Shown piece after piece: positions 23,298-32,099 of a DNA stretch of 64,000 nucleotides (positions are counted from its first letter, which is position 1; each line of letters begins with the position of its first letter). The stretch is from Hyphomicrobiales bacterium (lineage in GTDB: Bacteria > Pseudomonadota > Alphaproteobacteria > Rhizobiales > Rhizobiaceae), in the NCBI GenBank assembly GCA_900469345.1, contig UBWZ01000002.1, forward strand, positions 98,847 through 162,846, written 5' to 3'. The notes beneath the pieces are model-generated. The model made no database searches. It saw nothing but the letters and a program-made list of their open reading frames with translations, and was not told where the DNA came from. Both the position numbers and the translations under genes were made by a program.

Positions 23298-23336
23298 GCG
23301 ACCGGCGCTAGCTCACCCAGGGCAGGCGCCGGTCGC
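23298..23336. terminator. Hairpin terminator after the GlsB-like gene
   Basis: Perfect 11-bp arms GCGACCGGCGC and GCGCCGGTCGC with a 17-base loop, between two converging genes. Only a short T-containing stretch follows on the plus strand. Confidence 0.6.
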
Positions 23337-23388
23337 GACCATTTTACAAACCATCAGCCAATTTCGGACGTCGTGTCCCGGCCCGCGC

Positions 23389-23880
23389 TTATCTGAGCGC
23401 CAGCTCGTCGTAATCGCGACCCTGAAGCGTGCAAAGCGCGCGAACGACCATCTCATGATCATCCCGCTGTGGCAGTCCCGACACGGTGACTGCGCCGATG
23501 CAGCCCACGCCGGTAACGGCAAGCGGGAAGCTGCCTCCATGCGCGGCATAATCCTTCGACGACAATCCGAATTTTTCTTCGAGGGTTGATTGCTGCAGCG
23601 CCAGTTTACGACCGATCGCATAGCTCGATTGAAAGAAGCGCAGCACCAGCCCCCTCTTTCGCTGCACCCAGCCCGCATTGTCTGCCGAGGACCCGGGCAT
23701 GGCCGCATAAAAGGCCGGCATCGAATGCAGCTGTACGTCGATGGCGACACCGAGTGAATCGCGGTGCGCCATCTCGCGCAGCAACGCACCCAGCTGCCAG
23801 GCCGTACCGAGATCGAAGCGCTCGAAAGCAAGCGCCTTCTCCTGATCGGCAATCCGCGCGAGATCGGCTTCCAGCGTCAC
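23389..23880 (-). CDS. HbpS/GlcG-like heme-degrading domain protein (UPF0303 type)
   Basis: A 163-residue soluble protein of the Haem_degrading (DUF336/UPF0303) fold. Conserved parts are FERFDLGTAWQLGALLREMA, a helix of the KRGLVLRFFQSSYAIG type and the glycine-rich HGGSFPLAVTGVGCIGAVTVSG. Relatives include the heme-binding sensor HbpS and GlcG; the function here is unknown. The start is GTG at 23880, supported by AAGGGGTG upstream. It lies 62 bases downstream of the FMN reductase gene on the same strand, so a shared transcript is likely. Confidence 0.85.
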   Translation of the reverse strand: MTLEADLARIADQEKALAFERFDLGTAWQLGALLREMAHRDSLGVAIDVQLHSMPAFYAAMPGSSADNAGWVQRKRGLVLRFFQSSYAIGRKLALQQSTLEEKFGLSSKDYAAHGGSFPLAVTGVGCIGAVTVSGLPQRDDHEMVVRALCTLQGRDYDELALR

Positions 23881-23942
23881 ATTTCACCCCTTGAAGTTGG
23901 AAACAACGGCCCCACATCATGTCCGACGAGCTATCACGTCGA

Positions 23943-24500
23943 CTATTCGGCAGCGGCCAGCTTCTGGGCCGGGAAGAAGGCAGCGATTTCGTCGATCGCG
24001 AAGCCGATCCGCTGCTTCAAGGCATCCGAGTTCACCTTGTAGTCGACGAAGTCGCGGTCGGAGGCGTAGATCGCCGTCGGCAGCGTGTGGGCCATGAAGA
24101 ACCCGAACAGCGGGCGCAGCTGGTGCTCGACCATCAGCGCGTGACGATCGCCGCCACCGGTCGCGGAAATCAGGATAGGCTTTGCCCGCAGCTGTTCTGG
24201 ATCGATCAGATCGATGAAATGCTTGAACATTCCCGGATAGCTGCCTTTGTATGTCGGGGAGCCGATGACGAGCACGTCGGCGTCGACCACCTCCTTGAGC
24301 ACGGCCAAAGCCGCCGCGTCGAGATCGCCTTGCCGCTGCGCCTGCCCCAGCGTAGGCCCGACATCGGTCAGATCATGGACGCGCTTTTCGAAACCGTAAC
24401 GCTCGCTGGCGATGGTAGCGATGTGATCGACCAAGGCGAATGTTTTTGACGGACGGTTGTAGCTGCCCGCAAATCCCACCAGTTTCAAACGCGACATCAT
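23943..24500 (-). CDS. NADPH-dependent FMN reductase (MsuE/SsuE-like)
   Basis: A flavodoxin-fold reductase of about 185 residues that makes reduced FMN for a monooxygenase. GFAGSYNRPSKTFALV at the N-terminus binds the FMN phosphate and IGSPTYKGSYPGMFKHFIDLI (about residues 79-99) is the family signature. Such enzymes usually serve sulfonate monooxygenases, but no partner monooxygenase is encoded nearby, so its client is unknown. Two adjacent ATG codons (24500 and 24497) both suit the upstream GGAAGGGTCA. Followed by the heme-degrading-domain gene. Confidence 0.87.
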   Translation of the reverse strand: MMSRLKLVGFAGSYNRPSKTFALVDHIATIASERYGFEKRVHDLTDVGPTLGQAQRQGDLDAAALAVLKEVVDADVLVIGSPTYKGSYPGMFKHFIDLIDPEQLRAKPILISATGGGDRHALMVEHQLRPLFGFFMAHTLPTAIYASDRDFVDYKVNSDALKQRIGFAIDEIAAFFPAQKLAAAE

Positions 24501-24630
24501 TGACCCTTCCAGCCGTTCCGGCGTGATTATAATCCGAATTCAGGAGTTTAGTCCAACACCGCGATCAGGAAAGGAAGGACGCTTCGCCGTCCGCGCCGCA
24601 ACGGGAATACGGTTCCAAGATCGCACCGGA

Positions 24631-26016
24631 TCATGCACTGCGCGTCGCGCGTTCATCGGCGACGTGAAGCTCTGCGGAAATCGTCTGGGCGATCCGCATG
24701 GCCTGAACGCGGATGTCTGGAACAGCCGTAATTTCCCAGAACTGGCCGGCGGTCAGGGCACCGACCGCAAACAGTGCCGCGTTCGGCCTCTGGGTATCGC
24801 CAAGGACCCGCGACGTCTTGTCGACGGCGATCCCGAGGCCCAGTTCGTCCATACGGATCATCCCGAGGTCGCACATCGTCCGAAGAAGGGGCGAGTGCCC
24901 GATCCCGGCCTTTTCCATTCCCGTACAGTTTACCACCAGATCTGCCGCGAAGCCCGTGGTGTCCTGGCTGCCCCGCGGCCGATACTCGACTCGAACGCCG
25001 TTCCCGTCTTCCTCGATGCCGCTCAGAAAACCCGCTTCCACTTTCACCGTGCCGTCCGCCACCAGCGCCTGGAACTGGCGGTGAACGTCCGGAGCGATCC
25101 GGTGGCGATGGATGTTCCACCACGCCAGCGCATGCCGCAGGAATCGCGATCTCTGCGAAATCGTCAGCCCCTGCCAGAGTGCCTGGGTCTTCGGACGCAA
25201 TCCGTCGATGACGGGTCGCCAGTCCGGCGCGTCGGCGGCTGACCGACGAAGGGCATTGAGCACCTGGCTAAGCTCGGCGCCGTCCGGCAGGTCGACCGGT
25301 ACGGGCTCGGCCCTGCGACCGAGATGTGGCTGCGGCACGAGGCCCCGGCGCGAAAGCGCGCGGATCTGCCCGCGGTGCCCTCTGGCGCGAAGCGACAGAA
25401 CCTGGTCGATCATCGTCAGGCCCGAACCCAGCACGCAGATTTCGTCGTTGCGCCCGACCCTGGAAAGCCAGCCCATGGTCCACGGATTGTCGATGATCCG
25501 TCCGAGGGCAGCCGGCGAAATCCGGTCTGGCGGCACCGGCAGTCCCGCGCTTCCCACGCCGAGCGCAAGGACGACGGTTTTGGCCCGCAAGTTTCCGCCC
25601 GTGTCGAGGATGAATGATACGCCCTCGTTCCGCCCGCCGTTACAGCTCACCGCCTTGGCCCGGACAAAATCCAGCCGCGCACGATGCTCCCGTGCCCGAA
25701 GCCGGGCGGCAAGCCGGTCACGCAGGTAGAGACCGTATTCGCCCCGCGACGCAAACGTGTCGGGACTGACGAGCTTGCCTCGCGAGGCGAGCCAGTCGGT
25801 AAAGTCGTCGGGTTGATCTGGGAAAATGCTCATCCGTGCCGCGGGCACGTTGAGCCGGTGCAGATAGAATTCCGTCCGGTAGGCGGTGCCTCGGCCAAAG
25901 CCGGGATCGTCACCGATTACGGCAATGGTCGCCTTTGGAGGCAGCATATCGAGAAGATTGATTGTCAATGCGATCGCCGAAAAACCGGCGCCGACAATGG
26001 CGACATCGTAGGTCAA
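24631..26016 (-). CDS. FAD/NAD(P)-binding oxidoreductase (YdhS-like)
   Basis: A 461-residue flavoprotein. It has an N-terminal FAD Rossmann motif VAIVGAGFSAIALTINLL, the GRGTAY and LNVPAARMS segments seen in YdhS-type proteins, a second dinucleotide site near residue 198 (ICVLGSGLTMIDQ), and the late VNCTGME motif. Members look like hydroxyacylglutathione- or amine-oxidising flavoproteins but have no established substrate. The start is TTG at 26016 because GAGGAGAACG lies at the right distance and the Rossmann motif begins at residue 4. A 9-bp inverted repeat lies 74 bases upstream and may be its operator. Confidence 0.8.
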   Translation of the reverse strand: MTYDVAIVGAGFSAIALTINLLDMLPPKATIAVIGDDPGFGRGTAYRTEFYLHRLNVPAARMSIFPDQPDDFTDWLASRGKLVSPDTFASRGEYGLYLRDRLAARLRAREHRARLDFVRAKAVSCNGGRNEGVSFILDTGGNLRAKTVVLALGVGSAGLPVPPDRISPAALGRIIDNPWTMGWLSRVGRNDEICVLGSGLTMIDQVLSLRARGHRGQIRALSRRGLVPQPHLGRRAEPVPVDLPDGAELSQVLNALRRSAADAPDWRPVIDGLRPKTQALWQGLTISQRSRFLRHALAWWNIHRHRIAPDVHRQFQALVADGTVKVEAGFLSGIEEDGNGVRVEYRPRGSQDTTGFAADLVVNCTGMEKAGIGHSPLLRTMCDLGMIRMDELGLGIAVDKTSRVLGDTQRPNAALFAVGALTAGQFWEITAVPDIRVQAMRIAQTISAELHVADERATRSA

Positions 26017-26089
26017 GGACGTTCTCCTCAGCCGCTGCGGGGCGCTCTGTCTGAGGTGCGGACGAAGCCGGAATGGCCCTCTCGATCAC

Positions 26090-26126
26090 CACCTCAATCA
26101 CTACCAACTTAATAGGGATTGAGGTG
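26090..26126. promoter_or_regulatory. Inverted repeat upstream of the flavoprotein gene
   Basis: CACCTCAAT and ATTGAGGTG form perfect 9-bp arms around a 19-base AT-rich centre that could hold a promoter. The ACCTCAA/TTGAGGT halves recall MerR/SoxR-type sites, but the spacing is larger than in those and no merR gene is near. Confidence 0.45.
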
Positions 26127-26151
26127 ATGTAAAGGTGCTAAACGCTAGGCG

Positions 26152-26442
26152 TCACTGGCACGCGGCAGACGTGCTGGGAATGCTGGTCATGCCGGATGTC
26201 GGATTGCTATCGACAGCGCCTCCCGGCGCCTGGCAGCCCCCTTCGGCTTTCGCCGGGCCGGTCGCGCTGTTGGCCGTTGGATCGCTGACACCCGGCGGCG
26301 GCGAGCCGGGAACAGGCTTGATATCCTGGCCTGGCGCCACCGCAACCGGCGGCATGGTGGTGGTTGGCTCTGCGGCGGTCTGGGAAAGAGCCGGTGTGGC
26401 GCAGGTGAGCGCGCCGATGAGGGCAAGGATGCGATAGGACAT
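26152..26442 (-). CDS. Small exported Pro/Thr-rich protein, unknown function
   Basis: A 96-residue protein with a clear signal peptide (MSYRILALIGALTCATPALSQ, cleavage after about residue 20) followed by a low-complexity chain rich in Pro, Ala, Thr and Gly with two Cys (GGCQAP and the last-but-one residue). No domain is recognised. It may be a periplasmic or surface peptide. It ends before the receiver gene region and stands alone. Confidence 0.65.
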   Translation of the reverse strand: MSYRILALIGALTCATPALSQTAAEPTTTMPPVAVAPGQDIKPVPGSPPPGVSDPTANSATGPAKAEGGCQAPGGAVDSNPTSGMTSIPSTSAACQ

Positions 26443-26509
26443 GATGTGCGGTTCCGGTTGATCTGCGCAGATAACCGGCGGCCCGCGTCTTGGTTCCGGC
26501 GGGCCGCAG

Positions 26510-26875
26510 CTACGCCGTAAGCTGGTAGATCGCTGTCAGCAGCCGGTCATGGCCGTAAGGCTTCGGCAGAAACACGGTACTGGTCGGCAACAGCATGGGG
26601 TCGAGGTTGACGACGCCCGAGGTGATGATGATGCCGATGCTCGGGCGGATGGCCCGGATGCGCTGTGCGAGCAGCATGCCATCCATCGTGCCGGCCATGT
26701 TGATGTCCGTAAACACGATGTCGATGTCCGGCCGGTTGCGAAACAGCACCATCGCCTCATCGGCATTGGCGGCTTCGAGGACGGAATACCCGACCTCTTC
26801 CAGGACATCGAGGGTCGAGAAACGAACGACCGGCTCGTCTTCGACAATCAGGACGACAGCTTTACGGGTTTCCAT
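26510..26875 (-). CDS. Single-domain response regulator (CheY-like receiver)
   Basis: A 121-residue stand-alone receiver: acidic pair VEDEP at residues 11-15, phospho-acceptor Asp in FTDINMAG (about residue 56), switch Thr/Ser in IIITSG and Lys in LPKPYG. All catalytic positions are present. Rhizobial genomes hold many such receivers that work in phosphorelays with hybrid kinases; the partner is not in this window. Confidence 0.9.
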   Translation of the reverse strand: METRKAVVLIVEDEPVVRFSTLDVLEEVGYSVLEAANADEAMVLFRNRPDIDIVFTDINMAGTMDGMLLAQRIRAIRPSIGIIITSGVVNLDPMLLPTSTVFLPKPYGHDRLLTAIYQLTA

Positions 26876-27092
26876 GATGGGCCTTCTCGGAGATGAGATT
26901 GTCGGGCGACAGTCGCCGCAGACTGGCCAAGCCTGGCCCAGGTCCGCCTTATAGGGGTCGCGGCCCGGGCGGGCAAGCAGAACCCGGCGGGCGGTCCCGC
27001 GCTCTTGATGAAGCCGAAAGCACTTGTCCCCGCGGGAAAGATGTGGATAGAGGGCGTATCACCACCTCCGACACGCATCAGGTCCACGCCCC

Positions 27093-27719
27093 ATGATGGA
27101 ATTGTTTACCGCCGCCGGCTTCGCGGCCCTCGTTGAAGTTATTGCTATCAATCTTGTCCTTTCGGGTGACAACGCCATCGTCATCGGGCTCGCCGCCGCC
27201 GGCCTGCCGGTGGACATGCGCCGCAAGGCGATCCTGTTCGGCATCGCTGCAGCGACCGTGCTGCGGCTCATTTTTGCGGCCGTGACCACGTACCTCCTCG
27301 GCATTGTCGGCCTGCAACTGCTCGGCGGCCTGCTTCTCGCCTGGGTTTGCTGGAAGATGTGGTCGGAGTTGCGCCAGGGTGGCGGTGGCCATGCGGATGC
27401 CGTCGATGCCGCCGCGGGTGCACCGCAGAAGACCTTCTTCCAGGCCGCAACGCAGATCGTCATCGCCGACGTTTCCATGTCGCTGGACAATGTTCTGGCC
27501 GTCGCCGGCGCCGCCCAGGAACACACCGTGGTTCTGATCATCGGCCTCGTCGTCTCCATCGCTCTGATGGGCGTTGCCGCCAACTTCGTCGCCGGCCTGC
27601 TGAACAAGTTCCGCTGGATTGCCTATCTCGGTCTCGCCGTCATCGTCTATGTGGCGGTCACCATGATCTATCATGGCTTCATCGAGGTTCTGCCACTGCT
27701 AAAGGGAGCCACCGCCTAA
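27093..27719 (+). CDS. TerC/YjbE family integral membrane protein
   Basis: A 208-residue protein with about seven membrane helices. It has the two acidic metal-binding motifs of the TerC family: NLVLSGDNAIVIGLAA (about residues 20-35) and IADVSMSLDNVLAVAG (about 126-141). TerC-type proteins are linked to Mn2+ export or metal loading of secreted proteins and to tellurite resistance. No yybP-like riboswitch was recognised in the 217-base leader. The start at 27093 (two ATGs in a row) lacks a good ribosome binding site. Confidence 0.88.
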   Translation: MMELFTAAGFAALVEVIAINLVLSGDNAIVIGLAAAGLPVDMRRKAILFGIAAATVLRLIFAAVTTYLLGIVGLQLLGGLLLAWVCWKMWSELRQGGGGHADAVDAAAGAPQKTFFQAATQIVIADVSMSLDNVLAVAGAAQEHTVVLIIGLVVSIALMGVAANFVAGLLNKFRWIAYLGLAVIVYVAVTMIYHGFIEVLPLLKGATA

Positions 27720-27889
27720 CGGCCCGGCTCGTTCCGCGACAGCGGGATCAAAGCATTTCTCACCAAGCCTTTGACTTTTGGCATTTTGCCATTGAACATC
27801 CGACGCTGTCGAAGCAGGCCGGCAGGACGCTGGTCAGGGGCGTGCAGACCACTGTCGGCCAGCGACGGTAGTCCCGCCAAGGAGGAAGC

Positions 27890-28387
27890 ATGAGCGACGA
27901 ACCCGGTCACCACGATCACCATTCCGTTGACACCGGCACGGTCGATTGGCGCGAGCACGGGGTCAAGGTCATCCCGGGCAACTCGCTTGACCCCAACACG
28001 GCGCAGACACCGGGCATGAACAGGGCAGCCGCCATCAACCGGGCCCGCGCCGGCGCGGAAAAGATCTGGGCGGGTACAGTCACGATCCACGCCAATGCCA
28101 AGACCGGCGCTCATCACCATGGCGACCTCGAAAGCATCATCTATGTCGTCAAGGGAAAGGCGCGGATGCGCTGGGGCGAGCAATTGGAATTCGTCGCCGA
28201 AGCCGGCCCGGGCGATTTCATCTTCGTGCCGCCCTTTGTGCCCCACCAGGAGATCAATGCCAGCCGGGACGAGGCGCTGGAATGCGTGCTTGTCCGCTCC
28301 GGCCAGGAACCGGTTGTCGTCAATCTTGATATCGAGCCGGTCGAACAGCCGGAAGACGTGCGCTGGATCGACCCGATCCACCGCTAG
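27890..28387 (+). CDS. Cupin domain protein
   Basis: A 165-residue single-domain cupin. The His-rich N-terminus (HHDHH) is followed by the barrel with the metal motif GAHHHGDLESIIYVVKGKARM (about residues 66-86) and the second motif GDFIFVPPFVPHQEIN, so two or three His and one Glu are available for a metal. Function is unknown; cupins of this length are often isomerases, dioxygenases or sensors. AAGGAGGAAGC precedes the ATG. It stands alone. Confidence 0.85.
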   Translation: MSDEPGHHDHHSVDTGTVDWREHGVKVIPGNSLDPNTAQTPGMNRAAAINRARAGAEKIWAGTVTIHANAKTGAHHHGDLESIIYVVKGKARMRWGEQLEFVAEAGPGDFIFVPPFVPHQEINASRDEALECVLVRSGQEPVVVNLDIEPVEQPEDVRWIDPIHR

Positions 28388-28543
28388 GTCGGCGGCCGAC
28401 GGCAGCGCAGGCCGCATCAGCAGCGGCGATGCGGCAGGTCGGCACTGCTTTGCGCTTTTGATTGACCGGGTTAACCCACTCCTTTAGGAAGGCGGCATCT
28501 TCCGGAGCGGTAATTCGGAAGCTGCAACCCCGCTCGGAGTACA

Positions 28544-28957
28544 ATGCGAATGGCTGTGTTTCCGCCGGAAGCACATGGAGACAGCCTGAACGCGCAGGAT
28601 CGCCCCCTGCAGCGCTGGCCACTCCTTGCCGTCGCCTTTCTCTTTCTTCTGTTCTCCACCCTTCCGGGAATCGTCCGCGGGGCGGACCTGTGGCGAAGCC
28701 TGCAGCCGACCGGCAGCAGCGCAGACGGGCCTTATTTTGCCAAGCGAGAGCCGCTTCGTGCGCTCGCGGCCGTCGAGCGCCGCGACGGACAGGCGGGGGG
28801 TCACGCACAGACCGCAGACGGCATCCTCGTCCCTGCAGCCCTTTCACTTGCCTCACCCCGCTATGCTCTTCTCGGCGATCGGGCTTCGACCGCAGACATC
28901 TGCCCTATCCCGTTCTGGCCCGGCCCCCTGCCGCGGGCGCCGCCACGGACGGCCTGA
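28544..28957 (+). CDS. Possible small membrane-anchored or exported protein upstream of secDF
   Basis: A 137-residue frame with GGAG five bases before its ATG, a cytosolic start of about 23 residues, one hydrophobic segment PLLAVAFLFLLFSTLPGIV and then a soluble part ending in PFWPGPLPRAPPRTA. The order (positive charges, helix, Pro-rich end) suits a type II membrane protein or a long signal peptide. I do not recognise the family. It ends 83 bases before secDF, so it might be cotranscribed with it. Confidence 0.5.
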   Translation: MRMAVFPPEAHGDSLNAQDRPLQRWPLLAVAFLFLLFSTLPGIVRGADLWRSLQPTGSSADGPYFAKREPLRALAAVERRDGQAGGHAQTADGILVPAALSLASPRYALLGDRASTADICPIPFWPGPLPRAPPRTA

Positions 28958-29040
28958 GGCTGGCGCGCCCGCGCGCTCGATAATTCGGACTTCATGCTCT
29001 CCGCGCCCGGCGCGAACGAGGGCCTATCAGGAACAGACCC

Positions 29041-31572
29041 ATGAGAAATTCACCCTGGCTGGTGACGACCTATGCTCTCGTCATCTTCATCGGCATGCTG
29101 ATCGCGCTGCCGAACGTTCTGCCGCAATCGGCTCTTGACCGCCTCCCCTCCTGGCTTCCGCACAGTCGCGTCTCGCTTGGCCTCGACCTGCGAGGCGGTT
29201 CGCATCTCGTGCTTGAAGTCGACCGCGCCGACCTGATCAACGAGCGCGTCCAGGCTCTTCTTCAGGACAGCCGGCGCGTCCTGCGCGAAGTCAACGTCAA
29301 CACCTCGGCCATCCGCCGGGCGGGCGACTCGATCGTCGTCACCCTGCGCGATCCGGCGCAGCGCGAACAGGCCCTGACGCAGCTGCGCACGCTCTCCAAC
29401 CCCGTTGGCTTCGGCACGGCGACCGCCGGCGGCAGCGACCTTGCCTTCACGACACCGTCCGACAACACCATCTCGATCGCCCAGACGGAAGCCGGCATCA
29501 ACGCGCACATCACCGGTGCCGTCGAGCAGAGCCTCGAGATCATCCGCCAGCGCGTCGACCAGGTGGGTGTCGCCGAACCGACGATCCAGCGCATCGGTTC
29601 GGACCGCGTCCTCGTCCAGCTTCCTGGCGAACAGGATCCGTCGCGGCTGCGCCAGTTGCTCGGATCGACTGCCAAGATGACCTTCCACCTGCTCGGCGAA
29701 GCCGGCCAGCCGGGCGTCACCATGATTGCCGACGAGCGCGGCAGCCAGTATCCCGTGCTTGACCGCGTCGAACTGTCGGGCGAACGCCTGACGGACGCGC
29801 GCGCTGCCTTCGACCAGCAGACCCGCCAGCCGATCGTCACCTTCCGCTTCGACAGCGCCGGCGCGACGCGTTTTGCGCAGATCACCCAGGCCAATGTCGG
29901 CAAGCCCTTCGCCATCGTTCTCGACAACAAGGTCTTGAGCGCGCCGGTCATCCAGACGCCCATCACCGGAGGATCAGGCCAGATCTCCGGCAGCTTCACG
30001 CCCGAGGATGCCACCACTCTGTCGGCGCTGCTGCGCGCAGGCTCGCTGCCCGCCAAGCTTACCGTGATTGAAGAACGCACCGTCGGTGCCGACCTCGGTT
30101 CGGACGCGATCCAGATGGGCATCTATTCAGGCCTCGTCGGATTTGCACTCGTCGCGGCCTTCATCCTCGTGCTCTACGGCTGGTGGGGCGTTCTCGCCAA
30201 CGTCGCGCTTCTCATCCATACCATCCTTACCTTTTCGGCCCTGACGCTGGTCGGTGCCACGCTCACCCTGCCGGGCATCGCCGGCGTCGTGCTTGGCATC
30301 GGCCTTGCGGTGGATGCCAACGTCCTCATCAACGAACGCATCCGGGAAGAAACCCGCAAGGGCAAGAGCGCCTTCGCCGCTATCGATACGGGCTTCTCCA
30401 AGGCCTACTCCACCATCATCGACGGCAACATGACGGCGTTGATTGCCGCTGCTATCCTGTTCTACTTCGGCTCCGGACCGGTGCGCGGCTTTGCCGTCAC
30501 CATGGCGCTCGGCCTCATCATCTCCATGTTCACCTCGGTCGCCTTCGTTCGGGTCACCATGGTTGCGCTCGCGCGTCGCATGAAGCTGAAGACGCTGAAC
30601 ATCAAGCCGATGATCCCGTTCAGCCCCTACGATCGTCATATCCAGTTCATGAAGGCCCGCTTCCTGGGCATCACCGTCTCGGCGGTGCTGTCGCTTGCCT
30701 CCGTAGCCCTGTTCTTCTATCCGGGCCTCAACTACGGCGTCGACTTCCGCGGCGGCATCCAGATGTCGATCAAGACGCAAGGTCCGGCCGATATCGCCAA
30801 GTTCCGCGAAGGCCTCAACACGCTCGACCTTGGGGAAATCTCCCTGCAGTCGATCGGCGATCCGAACAGCCTCCTGGTCCGCGCTCAGCGCCAGGAAGGT
30901 GGCGAAGAAGCCCAGACCGCTGCTGTGACCAAGCTGAAGGACGAAGTACTCAAGATCGACCCGAGCGTCACGGTTCAGGGCACGGACGTTATCGGCCCCA
31001 AGGTCTCGGGCGAACTGGCGATTGCCGGCTTCCTGTCCGTCTTCATCGCCAGTGTCGCGATGCTGATCTACATCTGGGTGCGCTTCGAATGGCCGTTCGC
31101 GGTCGGCGCCATCGTCACCCTTGTGCTCGACGTGACGAAGCTCGTCGGCTTCTTCGCGATCACCGGTCTCGACTTCAACCTGACGGCGATCGCAGCCGTC
31201 CTGACCATGGTCGGCTACTCGGTTAACGACAAGGTCGTCGTCTACGACCGCATGCGTGAAAACATGCGCCTCTACAAGTCGATGCCGCTGCGCGAACTGA
31301 TCGACAAATCGATCAACGAGACCTTGGCCCGAAGCCTCTACACCAATGCCACGGCATTCCTGTCGCTTCTCCCGATGGCGATCTGGGGCGGCAGCGCGGT
31401 GTCGAGCTTCGCGATCCCGATGGCCTTCGGCATTCTCGTCGCCGGTGCCTCGTCGATCTTCATCGCCGCACCCATCTTGCTCTTCCTGGGCGACTGGCGC
31501 CGTCGCCACGGCGTCCACAAGGCCGAGGTCGCAGAACTTGCGGCCGAGGCGGATCGCACCAGCAAGGCATAA
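29041..31572 (+). CDS. secDF: Protein translocase subunit SecDF (fused)
   Basis: Uses the proton gradient to pull proteins through SecYEG on the periplasmic side. The 843-residue chain joins SecD (about residues 1-525) and SecF (about 540-830) in one polypeptide, giving 12 helices. SecD motifs: SLGLDLRGGSHLVLEVD (first periplasmic domain) and GIGLAVDANVLINERIREE (D-x-N-x-L in helix 4). SecF motifs: GLNYGVDFRGGIQMSI and VGYSVNDKVVVYDRMRE. All key residues are present and the length is normal for fused alphaproteobacterial forms. Start supported by AGGAACAGACCC. A hairpin terminator follows. Confidence 0.96.
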   Translation: MRNSPWLVTTYALVIFIGMLIALPNVLPQSALDRLPSWLPHSRVSLGLDLRGGSHLVLEVDRADLINERVQALLQDSRRVLREVNVNTSAIRRAGDSIVVTLRDPAQREQALTQLRTLSNPVGFGTATAGGSDLAFTTPSDNTISIAQTEAGINAHITGAVEQSLEIIRQRVDQVGVAEPTIQRIGSDRVLVQLPGEQDPSRLRQLLGSTAKMTFHLLGEAGQPGVTMIADERGSQYPVLDRVELSGERLTDARAAFDQQTRQPIVTFRFDSAGATRFAQITQANVGKPFAIVLDNKVLSAPVIQTPITGGSGQISGSFTPEDATTLSALLRAGSLPAKLTVIEERTVGADLGSDAIQMGIYSGLVGFALVAAFILVLYGWWGVLANVALLIHTILTFSALTLVGATLTLPGIAGVVLGIGLAVDANVLINERIREETRKGKSAFAAIDTGFSKAYSTIIDGNMTALIAAAILFYFGSGPVRGFAVTMALGLIISMFTSVAFVRVTMVALARRMKLKTLNIKPMIPFSPYDRHIQFMKARFLGITVSAVLSLASVALFFYPGLNYGVDFRGGIQMSIKTQGPADIAKFREGLNTLDLGEISLQSIGDPNSLLVRAQRQEGGEEAQTAAVTKLKDEVLKIDPSVTVQGTDVIGPKVSGELAIAGFLSVFIASVAMLIYIWVRFEWPFAVGAIVTLVLDVTKLVGFFAITGLDFNLTAIAAVLTMVGYSVNDKVVVYDRMRENMRLYKSMPLRELIDKSINETLARSLYTNATAFLSLLPMAIWGGSAVSSFAIPMAFGILVAGASSIFIAAPILLFLGDWRRRHGVHKAEVAELAAEADRTSKA

Positions 31573-31597
31573 GCCGCGCCGGGCCTCAAACGACAAG

Positions 31598-31624
31598 CAA
31601 GGGGCGGATCGGATCCGCCCCTTG
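31598..31624 (+). terminator. Hairpin terminator after secDF
   Basis: Perfect 13-bp arms CAAGGGGCGGATC and GATCCGCCCCTTG around a single base, 25 bases after the stop codon. Confidence 0.7.
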
Positions 31625-31655
31625 TCTACGACTGAAACCGGACGAGCGTCCTGAC

Positions 31656-32096
31656 ATGATCGATCTTGCTGCCTATGCGGGTCTGTTTGCTTCCGCCTTC
31701 ATCGCGGCGACAATCTTACCCCTGCAGTCCGAAGCTGTCCTGGTCGGCCTCATTCTGTCGGACCGCTACTCCCTGGCGGGACTGCTGCTGGCGGCCTCGA
31801 TCGGCAACACTCTGGGCGCCGCCGTCAATTGGCTTCTCGGGCGCGGGATCGAGCGCTTTCGTGACCGGCCCTGGTTTCCAGCCAATGAAGAGAAGCTCGA
31901 TAAGGCCCAGAACTGGTATCGAAAATACGGGAAATGGTCGTTGCTCTTGAGCTGGTTACCGATTGTCGGTGACGCGCTCACCGTAGTGGCGGGTGTTCTT
32001 CGCGAACCACTCGGACCGTTCCTGATCCTCGTCTTCATCGGCAAGGCGCTCCGCTACGCCGTCGTCTGTGCCGCAACGCTGGGAATGGCCGGCTAG
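31656..32096 (+). CDS. YqaA/DedA-like inner-membrane protein
   Basis: A 146-residue membrane protein with about four helices and the YqaA-type motifs SEAVLVGLIL, GNTLGAAVNWLLGRGI and SWLPIVGDALTVVAGVLR, the last being the conserved proline/glycine re-entrant loop of the VTT/DedA superfamily. DedA proteins are linked to lipid-carrier flipping and membrane homeostasis; this short branch is uncharacterised. It ends three bases from the converging methyltransferase gene. Confidence 0.88.
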   Translation: MIDLAAYAGLFASAFIAATILPLQSEAVLVGLILSDRYSLAGLLLAASIGNTLGAAVNWLLGRGIERFRDRPWFPANEEKLDKAQNWYRKYGKWSLLLSWLPIVGDALTVVAGVLREPLGPFLILVFIGKALRYAVVCAATLGMAG

Positions 32097-32099
32097 ACG

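Noticed and set aside
26876..27092. Possible manganese (yybP-ykoY) riboswitch in front of the TerC-type gene
   Set aside because: TerC genes are often preceded by this element, but I found none of its conserved loops in the 217-base leader.
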